In this document: positions 1 through 10,987 of the stretch, piece after piece
Layout of the letters: the number at the start of each line of letters is the position of its first letter
How positions within the stretch are numbered: position 1 is the stretch's first letter
Assembly: GCA_003255025.1 (NCBI GenBank)
Contig: QANY01005361.1
Coordinates: 1-64,000 of the forward strand
Length of the DNA stretch: 64,000 nucleotides
Reading direction: 5' to 3'
Origin: Datisca glomerata
Taxonomy: Eukaryota > Streptophyta > Magnoliopsida > Cucurbitales > Datiscaceae
The notes under the pieces: generated by a model
Databases searched by the model: none
What the model saw: only the letters and a program-made list of their open reading frames with translations
Told to the model about the DNA's origin: nothing
Made by a program: the position numbers and the translations under genes

Positions 1-25
1 CTTCATATATGGGTTTTTTTACTTT

Positions 26-365
26 TGTCCCACATCGGTTATTTAGTAGTCATGCTCTCTTAGTATCCAATATAAATAGGACTCCCCTCTCCCTTTTGTA
101 TGGTACCAAATCATACTAGACATAGAGATATTTATGTGGGGCTTATGAATATTCTAAAGCTCTACTTTCGTTCAATATTTAGGTTTGTAAAGGCTTTTGA
201 CATTCTTTTGTACTCTCTTTATAGATTAGTGAAATTTTTATCATCTTCTCCCGTGGACATAGGCACATTGTCGAATCCTATAAGTTCTTTGTGTTTTGTA
301 TTTTATTATTTATCTTTTTTTATATTTTGCATATTTCCCATTTATCTGGGGCTGTGGTCATAACA
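26..365 (+). repeat. 5' LTR of decayed Ty1/copia element A
   Basis: The repeat begins TGTCCCACATCGG, a start common in plant copia and TRIM LTRs, and ends in CA just before a decayed primer-binding site. A TATA box (TATAAATAG) lies at 71-79. A second copy of most of this sequence (from about 85 to the end) lies at 10691-10987, and the first 40 bases recur at 4307-4345. That three-way match defines it as an LTR. The left edge is estimated from the TG start. Confidence 0.75.
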
Positions 366-368
366 AGT

Positions 369-380
369 AATATTAGAGCT
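369..380 (+). other. Decayed primer-binding site of copia element A
   Basis: The 12 bases at 369-380 resemble the plant copia initiator-tRNA-Met site TGGTATCAGAGC with several substitutions, and they sit 3 bases after the LTR end. The position supports the LTR boundary. The mismatches suggest the element is old. Confidence 0.5.
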
Positions 381-3300
381 ACGGTCTATTTGAGTCTTAT
401 TATTATGATGATACAATATGAGATCGATAAATTCAATGTGAAGAATGAGTTCAGTCTTTGGTGGTTGAAGATGCAAGCCTCATAGTTTATTAAGGCTTGC
501 TTAAGGTGATGAAGGGCAAATATGCTTTGCCAAAAATATTGATTGATGAAAAAAAAAGATGATCTCATGGAGCGGGCTCTTGGTGCAATTATGTTATCAC
601 CGTTTGATGAGGTATTGCATGAAGTATGTAATGAGACGTCTCCTGATGCTTTTTGGGTCAAGTTAGAGAATTTGTATTTGAAGAAGTCCCTCATAAATCA
701 GTTGTATTTGAAGCATCTTTTATACATGCTTCACATAATTGAATGTAAGCTTATCAAGCATTGATTTTATTATGTTCTTTACCTTCTTCATATGATCATT
801 TTGTTGACATTATGTTATACGAGAGAGATAAAATAGCTATGGAGGATGTAAAACATCTTTGCACTTCAAAGAACTAAAGAAAAGAGTGTGAGAGAATCAC
901 GTTGATAATCAGTGAATGGTTTGGTAGTTAGAGGAAGAAGTAAACAAAATGGTTTAGGGAGTAATAGAGGCAGGTCTATGTCTAAGTCAAAGACTAGAAA
1001 AGGGAAGTGCAACTATTATCACCAAGTAGGGCACTGAGAAGTTGAATGCACTAAACTCAAAGATAAAAGTGGGACTATTGATAAATTTTCCACTACCACG
1101 AATATTGCTAATATAGTATATGAGAGTTTAGACGATAATTCTGATAATGTTGACATTGTCTTAGCAGTATCCACGAGTTGCTCATGCAACAATTGGATTC
1201 TTGATTTAGCTTGTACGCCAATGTGCGCCAATAAAGATTGATTTATTATTTATGAATCAATCAATGGGGGTGAAGTCTTGATGGAAATAAAACCCCATGC
1301 TAGGTTGTTAATATTGGTGCCATTCAGATCAAAATGTATGACAATATTGTTCTGACTTTGACTAATGTGTGGCATGTACCAGAAATGAGAAAGAACCTTA
1401 TTTCTTTGAGTACATTTGACTCCCAAGATTACCGGTATTAAGGTGAAAGTGGAGTTTTGAAGGTTTGCAAGGGAGCGCTAGTGGTGATTAAAGGAAAGTT
1501 GACTTGCGGCCTATATATACTCCAGGAAGCATAGTAACTGGTGTTTCAACAGTTTCATCATCATCAAATATAGATTCAGAGATTATCCATATTTGGTATG
1601 TGCGGTTAGGGCATATGAGTGAGAGAGGGATGTTGATTATGAGTAAATGAAGCTTGTTGAGTGATCAGAAAATTGGGAAACTCGACTTTTGTGAGCATTA
1701 TCTTTCTGGGAATCAGTGCATAGTCAGGCTCAGCATGGTGATTCATAGAACTGAGGCCATAATGGACAACATCCATTCAGATATTTCTGGGTTTTTCTCC
1801 TATTCAATCTAAAGGTGGCGCTCGTTATTTTCTAACATTCATTGATGACTACTCTTAGCGAGTTTATGTTTATTCCTTGAAGAAAAATAGTTTTGTATTC
1901 TCGACCTTCAAGAAGTGAAGAGCTTGTGTTAAGAACCAAACGTGTAAGAACCTAAAGTATTTCAGAACTGATAATGGACTGGAATTTTGCAAGGGTTTAT
2001 TTCAATAGTACTATGAAAATGAAAGCAGTATGAGACATCACACATGCACGGGAACATCGCAATATAATTGCATCTTAGAACGTATGAACAAAACCCTTAT
2101 GGCGAGAGCACATAACATGCTGACTAATGCTAGTTTGCATGATAGCTTTTCGGCTAAGATTGTCAATTATGCCTGCTACTTGGTGAATAGGTCTCTGTCG
2201 ATTATAATTTAATTGAAGAATCCTATTGAGGTTTGGTTTGGTTCTCCTATTGATTATTCTATTTTGAAAATATTTGGTTGTCCAAAGCTTGGGCGTAGGT
2301 CAGAAAAATATGTATTCCTAGGATTTTAATATGGGGTAAAGGTTATCGTTTGTGATGTATTGAACCAATGTCACCCAAATTTAGAATTAGCAGAGATGTT
2401 AAATTTGATAAGAATAACATGCTATTGGAGAGAAATGAATCAATTACTGGAGGTTCAGATCGTGGTGTCAATGAGCAAGTGGAGCTAGTGATTGACCTAG
2501 TAAAGTGCAAGATCACACTTTTGATCAACAAGTTGAGGATGAGTTGCACGATGAGTTTATGACATCATAGAGGAACAACGAGAACAACAGTACAAAATTA
2601 CTACTAGATGAGAGATGAGGCAAATTAGACCACCTCAGACGTATGCTCATATAGACTTGGAATCATATGCATTGACTCTAGTAAATAATATTGAGACTCA
2701 TGAACCTTCTAGTTACTATGAGGTTGACTCAAGTACTACTTAGTGAACTGTTGCGATGAGTGAAGAGCTTGAATCATTTCATAAAAATTGTACATAGAAG
2801 GTTAAACTGCCTAAGGGTCAAAAGATTATTGGGGGCAAATGGGTCTTTAAGAAAAAGGAAAAATCTCAAGGGTTGAAGCACCAAGGTCCAAAGCATGCTT
2901 AGTTTCTAAAGCTTAACCAGAGAGAGTGTGTGGACTTTAATGAAGTGCCTTCACCAGTTGTGAAGCATATCTCTATTAGTATGTTTGCTCGCCATGGTTG
3001 CATTGTTTGACTTGGAGCTGGAGCAGCTGGATGTCAAGATAACGCTTCTGCAAGGTGAGCTTGAGGAATAGATTTATATGCATCATCTATAGGGTTTTTT
3101 GTTCAGGGTAGGGAAGATCATGTTTATTTTTTGAAGAAGTCATTATATGGCTTGAAGCAATCTCCTAGGCAGTGGTACGGGTGATTTGATTTGATTATGC
3201 TCGGGCATGGTATCTCCAGGAATGGCTATGACAGTTGTATTTACCACAAATGTCTTCCAAATTATTCTCTTTATCTCTACATTGATGATATCTTTATCGT

Positions 3301-4306
3301 TGCAGAGAACAAAAGTGAAATCATCAAGTTGAAAGCTGGTGAGTTTGAGATGAAAGGTTTGGGTGCTGCCAAGAAGATTTTGGCATGAAAATTCAAGGGA
3401 TTTAAAGGCAAGTTGATTTTGTCTCAAAAGAATTACATTAATAAAGTTCTTATACGTAAAATATGTAGAAGTCTAAACATGTGAATGTTTCATTTGCTGC
3501 ACATTTCAGGCTTTCAACAGATATGTCACCATAAATTGATGAAGAAAAAGAACAAAGGTCACGTGTTCCTTATGCTAGCGCAACTGAGAGTATCATGTAT
3601 GCTATGGTTTGTATTAGTCCATATATTGTACATGTTCTTAGCATCGTCAGTAGATACATGGGGAACCTTGGCAAGGTTCATTGGCAAGCTGTGAAATAGA
3701 TCCTTCTATATTTGAAAAGAACTGAAGATTTGAGCTTAGGTTATAACAGGAGTTCTGACACTAGTAGTTGTGTTGTTAGTTTTGTCACTGACTACGTTGA
3801 TAATCCTGATAAGAGGTGATCTCTGACACTTATTTGTTCATGCTGGTTGTGTCATTAATTGGAAGGCTATTCTACATTCTATAGTACCACTCTCTAGTAC
3901 AGAGGAAAAGTACACGATAGCAACAAAGGCAGTGAAAGAAACCATTTGACTTAATGGTTTGTTTACTGATTTGGAACTTCACCAGCATGCTACTATTGTC
4001 TATTGTGATAACTAGAGTGATATAACTTTAATGAAAAATCAAATGTATCATGAGAGGACCAAACACATTGTTGTCATATTATTTCATTCGTGAGACTGTA
4101 TCTTAGGGTAACGTTATAGTTAGTAAAATTACTACGACAGAGAATCTAATTGATATGATGACTAAGTCTAGTCTGGTTCACAAGTTCCAACTTTGATTAG
4201 ACTTGGTTGGTATTTGCAGTAAGTGATTGGTTGCTGCTGTGTAGAAGATGTTTGAAGAAATCTACTTTTGAAGATCAGGGTTCCATTTAAAGCCAATGTG
4301 GAGATT
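381..4306 (+). pseudogene. Copia element A gag-pol, heavily broken
   Basis: Short open stretches in shifting frames follow the copia order. A gag region runs at about 400-1000. A degenerate CCHC knuckle (CNYYHQVGH, with a stop inside) lies near 1008-1065. A protease-like NNWILD segment is at about 1185. GAG-pre-integrase and integrase remnants span about 1560-2350. Reverse transcriptase covers about 2745-3420, with LYIDDIF at about 3270, and RNase H about 3700-4200. Dozens of stops and frameshifts rule out function. A polypurine-like ATGTGGAGAT at 4296-4305 precedes the 3' LTR. The order gag, protease, integrase, RT, RNase H distinguishes copia from gypsy. Confidence 0.85.
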
Positions 4307-4345
4307 TGTTTCATTCCAGATCCGTTATTTAGTAGTTATTATAGG
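4307..4345 (+). repeat. First part of the 3' LTR of copia element A
   Basis: Directly after the polypurine tract, this stretch matches the start of the 5' LTR (shared TTATTTAGTAGT) and then stops at ATAGG. The rest of the LTR is not here but resumes at 10691, so the LTR appears to have been split by later insertion. Confidence 0.65.
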
Positions 4346-5178
4346 TGTTTTTCTAAGTACCGATGACAATGCAACACATGTCACACCATAGAAGAGCGCA
4401 CGAAAGAAAGTGTCAAAGGAAAAAGGAAATGAGAAGAAATGACCTCAGAATCGTTAGCCAAAAGGGAGCTCGGGTCGTACTTCCCTGAGCATATGTAAGA
4501 CACCGCATATGGAACCCTCGAAGAATGCTCAGTTAAATCTCGAGTACCAAGGTCATCATTACCTATTGAATGTGAAGTCCTAGATGGCACCTTCCTATAA
4601 GACTGAGTACCCAACGGGTCCATTCACGGCGGCTAATCTATTAATCTTCAATATAAATACACCTAATCTATTAATCTTCAATCTATATGCCTTGTGGTAA
4701 TTTTCAATAGTCTCTACATGCGTGATTAAATTTATTAGTAACTTCAATGTTTTGTTATCTTGAAAAGCTATCTCATATAGATATATGGCTAATAGAGAGG
4801 GAGTCATAATTATATAAGAAACTAAGAGACCATGACTACTATTTGTACCGAAAAGTTCAACAGTGAAGTTGCATGCAATCTCCTCCAAACGTGGGGATCC
4901 TCTCAGCTTGAGAATCTGCAAAACATAGACAAAGAACCCGAATGTGAGAAAAACAGTGGGGTGGTTACCTCGCTTAAGGGCCTCCGATGCCTAAACTAGT
5001 ATCTTGACATTATTTTGACATAGTTTTCTTAGGGGAGAATGGCATACCTCTTCTTTTAGTAGATGGAGGTATTTATACCTGGAGTTCTATGGAGGTAGCA
5101 TGTCAAAGAAGTCACATGGGCATTAAATGTTGATGTGCTTTCGAGGTGACATATCTCATAGAGATATGAGGTTAAAAA
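4346..5178 (-). repeat. LTR-like repeat at the 3' side of minus-strand copia element B
   Basis: Read on the minus strand, this segment follows a polypurine-like AAAAAGAAGGAGAT (about 5179-5192), contains a TATA box (TATAAAT, 5071-5078) and ends AAAAACA at 4346. That is the expected layout for a 3' LTR. It does not resemble the LTR at 9759-10690 on the other side of the same internal region, which is odd. Either this is an LTR of a different element, or element B is a chimera. The inner part near 4880-5000 has LTR-leader character but no reading frame. Confidence 0.45.
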
Positions 5179-5388
5179 TCTCCTTCTTTTTATGATGACA
5201 AGCCATTGATACACATGATATTTGATTAGATAAATTTAATTTACTCCCCTAAATATATGCTTACTCATCAAGATCAAAATGTCAGCATATTTCCCCTTTT
5301 GTTATCATAGAAAAGAATCAACCAATATAAATTAGGTAAAAATACTTTTTACTTGTCATGAGAAGTACAAAAGTAATTAACTGACATA

Positions 5389-5720
5389 TAAAATTCTTAA
5401 CGCAAGTCTACTTTTACAAAAACTTTCAGCATTTAATGGTTCTGTGAAAATGTTAACAAGTTGATTTGTAGTGTCTACAGACTCTAGCGAAGTGTCCACT
5501 TTTTGCACCTGATCTTGAATAAAATGATGTCTAAGATCTATATGCTTAGTCCGAGAATGAAAAATTGGATTTTTGAAATCAATAATTGTGCAAGTATTAT
5601 CACATCTAATAGGGACATTTTCAAAAATCAAACCAAAATCTTTTAGAGTTTGCTTCATCCATGAAATTTGAGCATAACAACTACATGTAGAAATATATTC
5701 GACTTGACAGTTGATAATGC
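5389..5720 (-). pseudogene. Copia RNase H fragment of element B
   Basis: The minus-strand frame carries the C-terminal copia RNase H signature: RCDNTCTIIDFKNPIFHSRT, then KHIDLRHHFI and TEPL. It is followed to the left by 3' untranslated sequence and the polypurine tract near 5180. The reverse transcriptase and integrase core that should lie upstream are missing. The preceding recognisable segment, GAG-pre-integrase, ends near 5830, so an internal deletion has joined the two. Confidence 0.8.
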
Positions 5721-5799
5721 TACTGAATTTTACTTTTATATATTAGTTAATTATTTTTAAACACCCACTTAGTACAATGATATAATCAAGAAATAAAGT

Positions 5800-7318
5800 T
5801 AGTAATTGCAATGGCCTATCAATTGACACTCTATGTTTTCATTTGGAAAAACTCTTAACTTGTTTACCAATTTGACATACATCACAAGTTTATCTTTCTC
5901 AAAATTTATTTTTGGAAGACCTTTTACTAAATCATTTTTTGATAGTTTTAAATATAAATTCATACTAGCATGTCCAAGTCTTTAATGTTATAACCAACAG
6001 TCATTGTAAAAAATAAGAAAGCATTTTTCATTATGATTTTGGAAGTCACTTAGATTGATAATGTAGAGATTTTGGTCTCTTTGTCCAATAAATAATGCTT
6101 TATTTGATGCTTTATCTATACTCAGGAAAACATCTTTTTCAAAAGCAAGTATGTAATTTTAATCACAAAGTTGAATTTTGCTGAGTAGATTATACTTTAG
6201 ACCATCTACAAGAAGAATTTTATCAATAGGATGGGAGGAGTCATTACTTGCGGAGCTAATACCAATAATTTTGCCTTTCTTATCATCTCCAAAGTTGACA
6301 TGTCCTTCTTTTCACAAATTTAAATGAGTTTTGATTCATCGTCGGTCATATGTCTCGAGCATCCACTATCAAGATATCATTTATCTTTCTTCTTCATAGG
6401 TACATCATCTTCTAGTGCCATTAAACACATGTTTGCAACTCCCTCTTCTTCATCGTCAGAGGCGCTATCATTGATCCCATTCCAAGTTACCTTGATGTTC
6501 TTCTTTTGAACTTCTTTAAGGCATTACTTAGGTTTGGACAATCGACTTTTTATATGTCCAGGCTTTTTACATTCTAGCACGTGAGCGTGTCTTGAGATAT
6601 CTTCTTGTCATATTTTCTTGAAGTATTTTCCTTTCTATTTAGGAATTTTGAATCGTCTAGTGAGTAGGGCTATGTCATCTTCCTCATCATAGTTATCCTT
6701 GTCATTGTCAGATTGTTTAAGTATTGATTTTAATGTTGTACTCTTCTTCTTTGACTTCTTGGATGTCTGTGACATTGGCCTCCTAATTCTTTGGTATTTA
6801 CTTAAGAATTTTCTTACCATTTAAACATTAGTCTATATTCTACCAAGAGATTTTAAGCCATTTATTTTGTCGGTAAAGCGTGTAAATGTTAGACCAATGG
6901 GTTCATCATGTTTTATTTTAAATAATTCATAATTATGAACAAGCATGCTAATTTGGATTCTCTAATTTTATTTGTGCCTACGTGTGTGACTTCTAACATG
7001 TGTCATATAGATTTAGCAGACTCACATGTAGAAATTCTATTAAATTTATTTTTATCAAGAGTATGAAACAAAAATATTCATAGCCTTAGCATTTAATGAA
7101 ATTTTCTCTTTATCATCATTCCATTCACTAATTGATTTGACAATATTTTACCATTCATAGTTTTGAATGGAATATTGCACCATTTTCAATAACATCCCAT
7201 CAATCATAGCCAATCAATTGAATATAAATTCTAATTTCACTTTCTAAATCATTACCATTGAAAAATAGAGGTCCAGTAGTAGATTGATCTTCAATAAAAG
7301 AGCCATTCATAGATGACA
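5800..7318 (-). pseudogene. Copia gag, protease and GAG-pre-integrase remnant of element B
   Basis: On the minus strand the frame opens at ATG 7318 and shows a UBN2-type gag (for example LEVTHVGTNKIRES near 6990 and MVRKFLSKYQ at about 6820). Next come a lysine/aspartate-rich linker, half of a CCHC knuckle (ECKKPGHIKS, about 6560-6590, last Cys lost) and the protease start LDSGCSRHMT (about 6330-6370). A GAG-pre-integrase motif (RLGHASMN, about 5960-6000) is last. Frames shift and stops are frequent. Gag precedes pol in the minus direction and the primer-binding site is at 9746-9757, so a CACTA-like insertion now separates gag from its leader. Confidence 0.8.
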
Positions 7319-8699
7319 TACACAACTATAAAAAAGCTCTTTTACGACGGAAAACACCCGTGGTCTATTACTATACACGATGGGGATTCATCGTCATCTA
7401 TGAGTGTCATGTAATGTTTATCTACATTACACGAAATAGGCAAAAAATGTCGTAAAATATCATCTTTACAAGTAGGGTATTTTCAATAAATGTCATAACA
7501 GGTTAATCCTACCACGACGGTTACAGAGATAAACGTTGTGTTATTTTGTATGCCGTCGTAAAACTTAAAATGATTGATGACGGCAGTTATAAATGACGTT
7601 GTGAGAAGTGAATTATCATAGTGTATTATGGAGATTGTTATGATGGTTTTACTTACCACCATCGTACAAGAAATTAATGCCGTTAGTAACCTTTTTGCCT
7701 ATTACAACGTTTTATTTTTTGCATCGTGTATAAAGGTATGACCGTCGTGTTTTGTGATTATTATGACACTTTTGATAACCACTATTAGGCACGATGAATT
7801 TTTCCATCTTATTTCATTGTCCTTATTGCGGCGTTACGTTTATTTACAGTCGTGTAAGATTACATTTTTTTTACTTCAATTTTTATATCTACCGTCACAA
7901 GTACTGCTATTAATTTTTTTTAATTTCACTCTATAAATTCTCCTCAACCTAATTACAACTGCTTTGAAAATATCAAATCAATAAAAACAAATACCAAATA
8001 ATAAACTCTCAGGATTTATATGCTATATTCCAATAAAATAGACAAAAATCATTACAAAGAAATTTTATCCCTTTCTCTGTACAATTAATTTGACAGAAGA
8101 AACACACCACACTATCAAAGAAGTGCATCATATTCAGCCCCCGAAGAGAAATTCAATCTATCCATCAAATATCTTATACATCCGTCATCACAGATCAGAT
8201 TGTAGTTGTGGGCTTGAAAGCTATTCTCATGTTACCTCCCAGGCTTAGCAAACCCATTTCCACCATGGAAGAAGTCCATGAGATGAGGTATTAGCGGTGG
8301 AAACGAGGCTAGGGCAGTTAACTTCTATGTTCTTCGCATGACTTCTCTGCTCCTTGGGACCTTGCTCAGAATGAAAAAGAGAGAAGCTAAGGTTATGTTA
8401 ATATCTAACAGGGCCCGTGGTTCCACCCGTGACAAAGTTATGCCCTACGAAAGTGGACATGCGCGTGCTACGATCCGTCTATTACACCATTTCGAAACCT
8501 GCACAGTCCATGTTTTTTGGACACAAAACTAGGTTCCAATGGGTAAACCCTGTCGCATCTGTAGGTCACTTAATAAGCTTCAATTTGATATGATGACTAA
8601 GTCTACAGGGCCCGTGGTTCCACCCGTGTCAAAAGGTATACCCTACGGAGAAGGAAAGATCATCATCAGAGATGATCATGATAAAAGCAAATTGATATA

Positions 8700-8819
8700 A
8701 TGACTAAGTCTACAGGGCCCGTGGTTCCACCCATGTCAAAAGGTAAGATCATCATCAGAGATGATCATTCCGTCGTTGTGAAAGAAGCCTTCACGGAATT
8801 CACTTTTCCGCGGATATGA
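8700..8819 (+). CDS. Short repeated reading frame, copy 1, unrecognised
   Basis: A 39-codon frame opens at ATG 8700 (MTKSTGPVVPP...) and closes at TGA 8817-8819. It reads through RDDHSVVVKEAFTEFTFPR near its end. Compared with copy 2 at 8951-9091 it lacks six codons in frame (MPHGEG in copy 2) but keeps the rest. I do not recognise the protein. The reverse strand is also fairly open, so the true coding strand, if any, is unclear. It could be a captured exon or chance. Confidence 0.25.
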   Translation: MTKSTGPVVPPMSKGKIIIRDDHSVVVKEAFTEFTFPRI

Positions 8820-8950
8820 TCACTTAATAAGCTTCAATTTGATATGATGACTAAGTCTACAGGGCCCGTGGTTCCATCCGTGTCAAAAGGTATGCCCTAC
8901 AGAGAAGGAAAGATCATCATCAGAGATGATCATGATAAAAGCAAATTGAT

Positions 8951-9091
8951 ATGATGACTAAGTCTACAGGGCCCTTGGTTCCACCCGTGTCAAAAGGTAT
9001 GCCCCACGGAGAAGGAAAGATCATCATCAGAGATGATCATTCTGTCGTTGTGAAAGAAGCCTTCACGGAATTCACTTTTCCGCGGATGTGA
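8951..9091 (+). CDS. Short repeated reading frame, copy 2, unrecognised
   Basis: A 46-codon frame runs from ATG 8951 to TGA 9089-9091. It starts MMTKSTGPLVPPVSKG, continues with GEGKIIIRDD and ends VVVKEAFTEFTFPRM. It is nearly identical to the frame at 8700-8819 apart from that copy's six-codon in-frame deletion. GC content and codon appearance differ from the AT-rich surroundings, which fits a gene fragment picked up by a CACTA element. No family was recognised and expression is unknown. Confidence 0.25.
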   Translation: MMTKSTGPLVPPVSKGMPHGEGKIIIRDDHSVVVKEAFTEFTFPRM

Positions 9092-9745
9092 CAAAGACTG
9101 GGGAGGGAGAGGGACTTGAGGAGGAGGTGATATTTGGGGAAATTAAAGATTTTAGGGTTTTTATAGTAGACGTTAAAAATAAAAAATTTTAAGGTTAAAA
9201 CTGAAATAAAGGACTAAATACTTAAGATATAGTGGGCCCACAATTGAAAATAAGTAGGGTAAAAAATCTAAAACGTTATCATCATTTTCTCTTACGTGTT
9301 TTGTAAAGCTACCCTTTTATATATATGAGATAACTTTTCACGACGTTAAGTTTTTACCAAGGTAAATACCAAATAATTTTGACTTTTCTCTGAAGACATT
9401 TTATAAAATGAACTCACAAAATATATCAGACATATATGCACAATGTTATAAAAACCGTTGTAAACCAATAACGACACTTAATAATAGATGTCGTAAAATA
9501 TCATTTTCTCTTGCGACGCTTTTTAAATCTACCCTCATGAAATATAACAGATACATTTGCACGACGTTATAAAAAATTACCGTTATGGATATAGAATAAT
9601 TTACGACGGTAACAATTAATTAGTGAAATTAAGACATTTATAAAATGAACCGTCGTCTATATTTTTTGTCTGCCGTCGTTAAAGGCCAAATTTCTATTAG
9701 TTATAACTCAAGACAATAAATAAAGTCTTATTGTAGAGTATCAAG

Positions 9746-9757
9746 ATTTGATACCAA
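9746..9757 (-). other. Primer-binding site of copia element B
   Basis: On the minus strand the site begins TTGGTATCAAATC, close to the initiator-tRNA-Met site TGGTATCAGAGC, and lies next to the LTR that ends at 9759. It shows that 9759-10690 is the 5' LTR of a minus-strand element. Confidence 0.65.
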
Positions 9758-9758
9758 A

Positions 9759-10690
9759 TGTAAGATCGATATGACAACCTAAGAGAGGGGAGAATTGGGT
9801 GATCATGTTCAATAAAAAATTTGAAAATGAATGTTCAAGAATGAACTCTACATGAGTTTAACGCTTGAAAAAATTATTAAATAAGTAATAGGTAAAAATG
9901 TTAAAGTAAAGAATGATTGCAATAATATAAATGTGGAAATATAAAAAAAAATAAACTACAAAAATAAGTATAAACCAACACCCCCTCCTAGAGATCTATA
10001 ATCCCACGATCTTTTTAACGATGAAAACAAAACTTTACAAATTCAATTAGTTTATGGGTTCCAACTAAACCTCACAAGGCTATGTTTTATGAGAATAAGT
10101 GATCTCTTACAATAGCTCTTTTAAAATAGTAGAATCTCTAATCTAAGCTTACAAAAAAATTATCTTGCTCACTCAAGAAATTTGCAGGTATAAACTGAAA
10201 ATATTAAGAGATATTTAGGAGAGTTTTGGAAGATTGTAGGATTAAAAATCTTCAAAAAGGAGCCTTGGAGCGTGAACGTAGTAGGACATGGATAATCCAA
10301 ACCACGTAAAAATATAGTGTGCATATCTTCTTCTCTTTCTTCTCTTTTTATTTTTAGCTATTTATGTTTCACACTTTAATTTTTCACAACTAATTTCCGC
10401 ACTTTAAGTTTTCACAATTTAAGTTTCCACCATTTATATTTATTTGCTTGCTTTACAAGTTTCCACCATTTATTTTATTTGCTTGCTTTACATTTCTGTA
10501 TTTACATTATCACAATTATTCTTTACTTTTAACGTTTTTATCTTTTACTTATTTATTTATCTTTTCAAGCCTTAAACTCGTGAAAATTTAGAATTTACTC
10601 TTAAATATTCATTTTCTACTTGAGTGTGTTTTTTTTAGTTTTAACACGATCACCCAATTTAACCCTTCTTGGGTTACCAAATCGATCCCA
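9759..10690 (-). repeat. 5' LTR of minus-strand copia element B
   Basis: In plus orientation it starts TGTAAGATCGATATG and ends ATCGATCCCA. Its two ends are long imperfect inverted repeats of each other: ATCGATATGACAACCTAAGAG near 9765 against the reverse complement of CTTGGGTTACCAAATCGAT near 10668. Both continue into AATTGGGTGATC. Such palindromic termini occur in some plant copia families. The right end abuts a fragment of the element A LTR at 10691. Confidence 0.7.
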
Positions 10691-10987
10691 CCCCATCTCC
10701 CCTTTTGTATTATACCAAATCATACCAAATATAGTAATATTTATGTGGGATCTAAAAATAATCTAAGGCTCTGCTTTAGTTCAATATTTGGATTTGTGGA
10801 ATTTGGGTTGTGAATGCTTTTAGCATACTTTTGTACTCTATTTATTGATTAGTGAAAATCTTCTCATCTTCGCCCGTGGACATAGGCACACTGCCAAACC
10901 CTAAAAGTTAATTGTGTTCCTCATTTTATTATTTATCTTTCGTTATATTTTACACATTTTCTAATTTCCTGAGGTCGTGATCATAAC
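10691..10987 (+). repeat. Remaining part of the 3' LTR of copia element A
   Basis: This stretch aligns by eye with 85-365 over its whole length. Shared blocks include CCTTTTGTAT, TACCAAATCATAC, CCCGTGGACATAGGCACA and the end GTCATAAC or GATCATAAC. It lacks the first 40-60 LTR bases, which are found at 4307-4345. The simplest reading is one LTR split by a 6.3-kb insertion. Confidence 0.8.

Larger units (their letters stand above)
8566..9092 (+). repeat. Higher-order tandem repeat inside the CACTA-like element
   Basis: Two units of roughly 255 bp follow each other, starting near 8566 and 8820 at ACTTAATAAGCTTCAA. Each contains two sub-repeats of about 110-130 bp beginning ATGACTAAGTCTACAGGGCC and containing GTGGTTCCACCCGTG. 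A fifth, diverged copy of that core lies at about 8408-8455. Each sub-repeat includes the inverted repeat GATCATC...GATGATC. The second sub-repeat of each unit continues into a GC-richer stretch ending CTTTTCCGCGGAT. The copies are highly similar, so the array is young compared with the surrounding elements. Confidence 0.85.
7325..9704. mobile_element. CACTA-like DNA transposon, probably non-autonomous
   Basis: The ends are imperfect inverted repeats. The left end reads ACTATAAAAAAGCTC followed by TTTTACGACGG. The reverse complement of the right end reads AACTAATAGAAATTTGG followed by CTTTAACGACGG. Subterminal regions (7340-7770 and 9290-9680) are studded with ACGACGG/CCGTCGT motifs on both strands, typical of CACTA (En/Spm) elements. 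No transposase was recognised. The core (about 8060-9100) is more GC-rich and holds a tandem repeat with small reading frames, perhaps captured sequence. It interrupts the leader of copia element B between primer-binding site and gag. The exact ends and the 3-bp target duplication are uncertain. Confidence 0.7.

Noticed and set aside
100..485. Small open frames at the window start
   Set aside because: They lie in the LTR and leader of a decayed copia element and show no protein similarity.
8566..9092. Regularly spaced repeats that might suggest a CRISPR-like array
   Set aside because: Units are 110-255 bp, adjacent and lie inside a plant DNA transposon; there are no short unique spacers and no cas-like genes.
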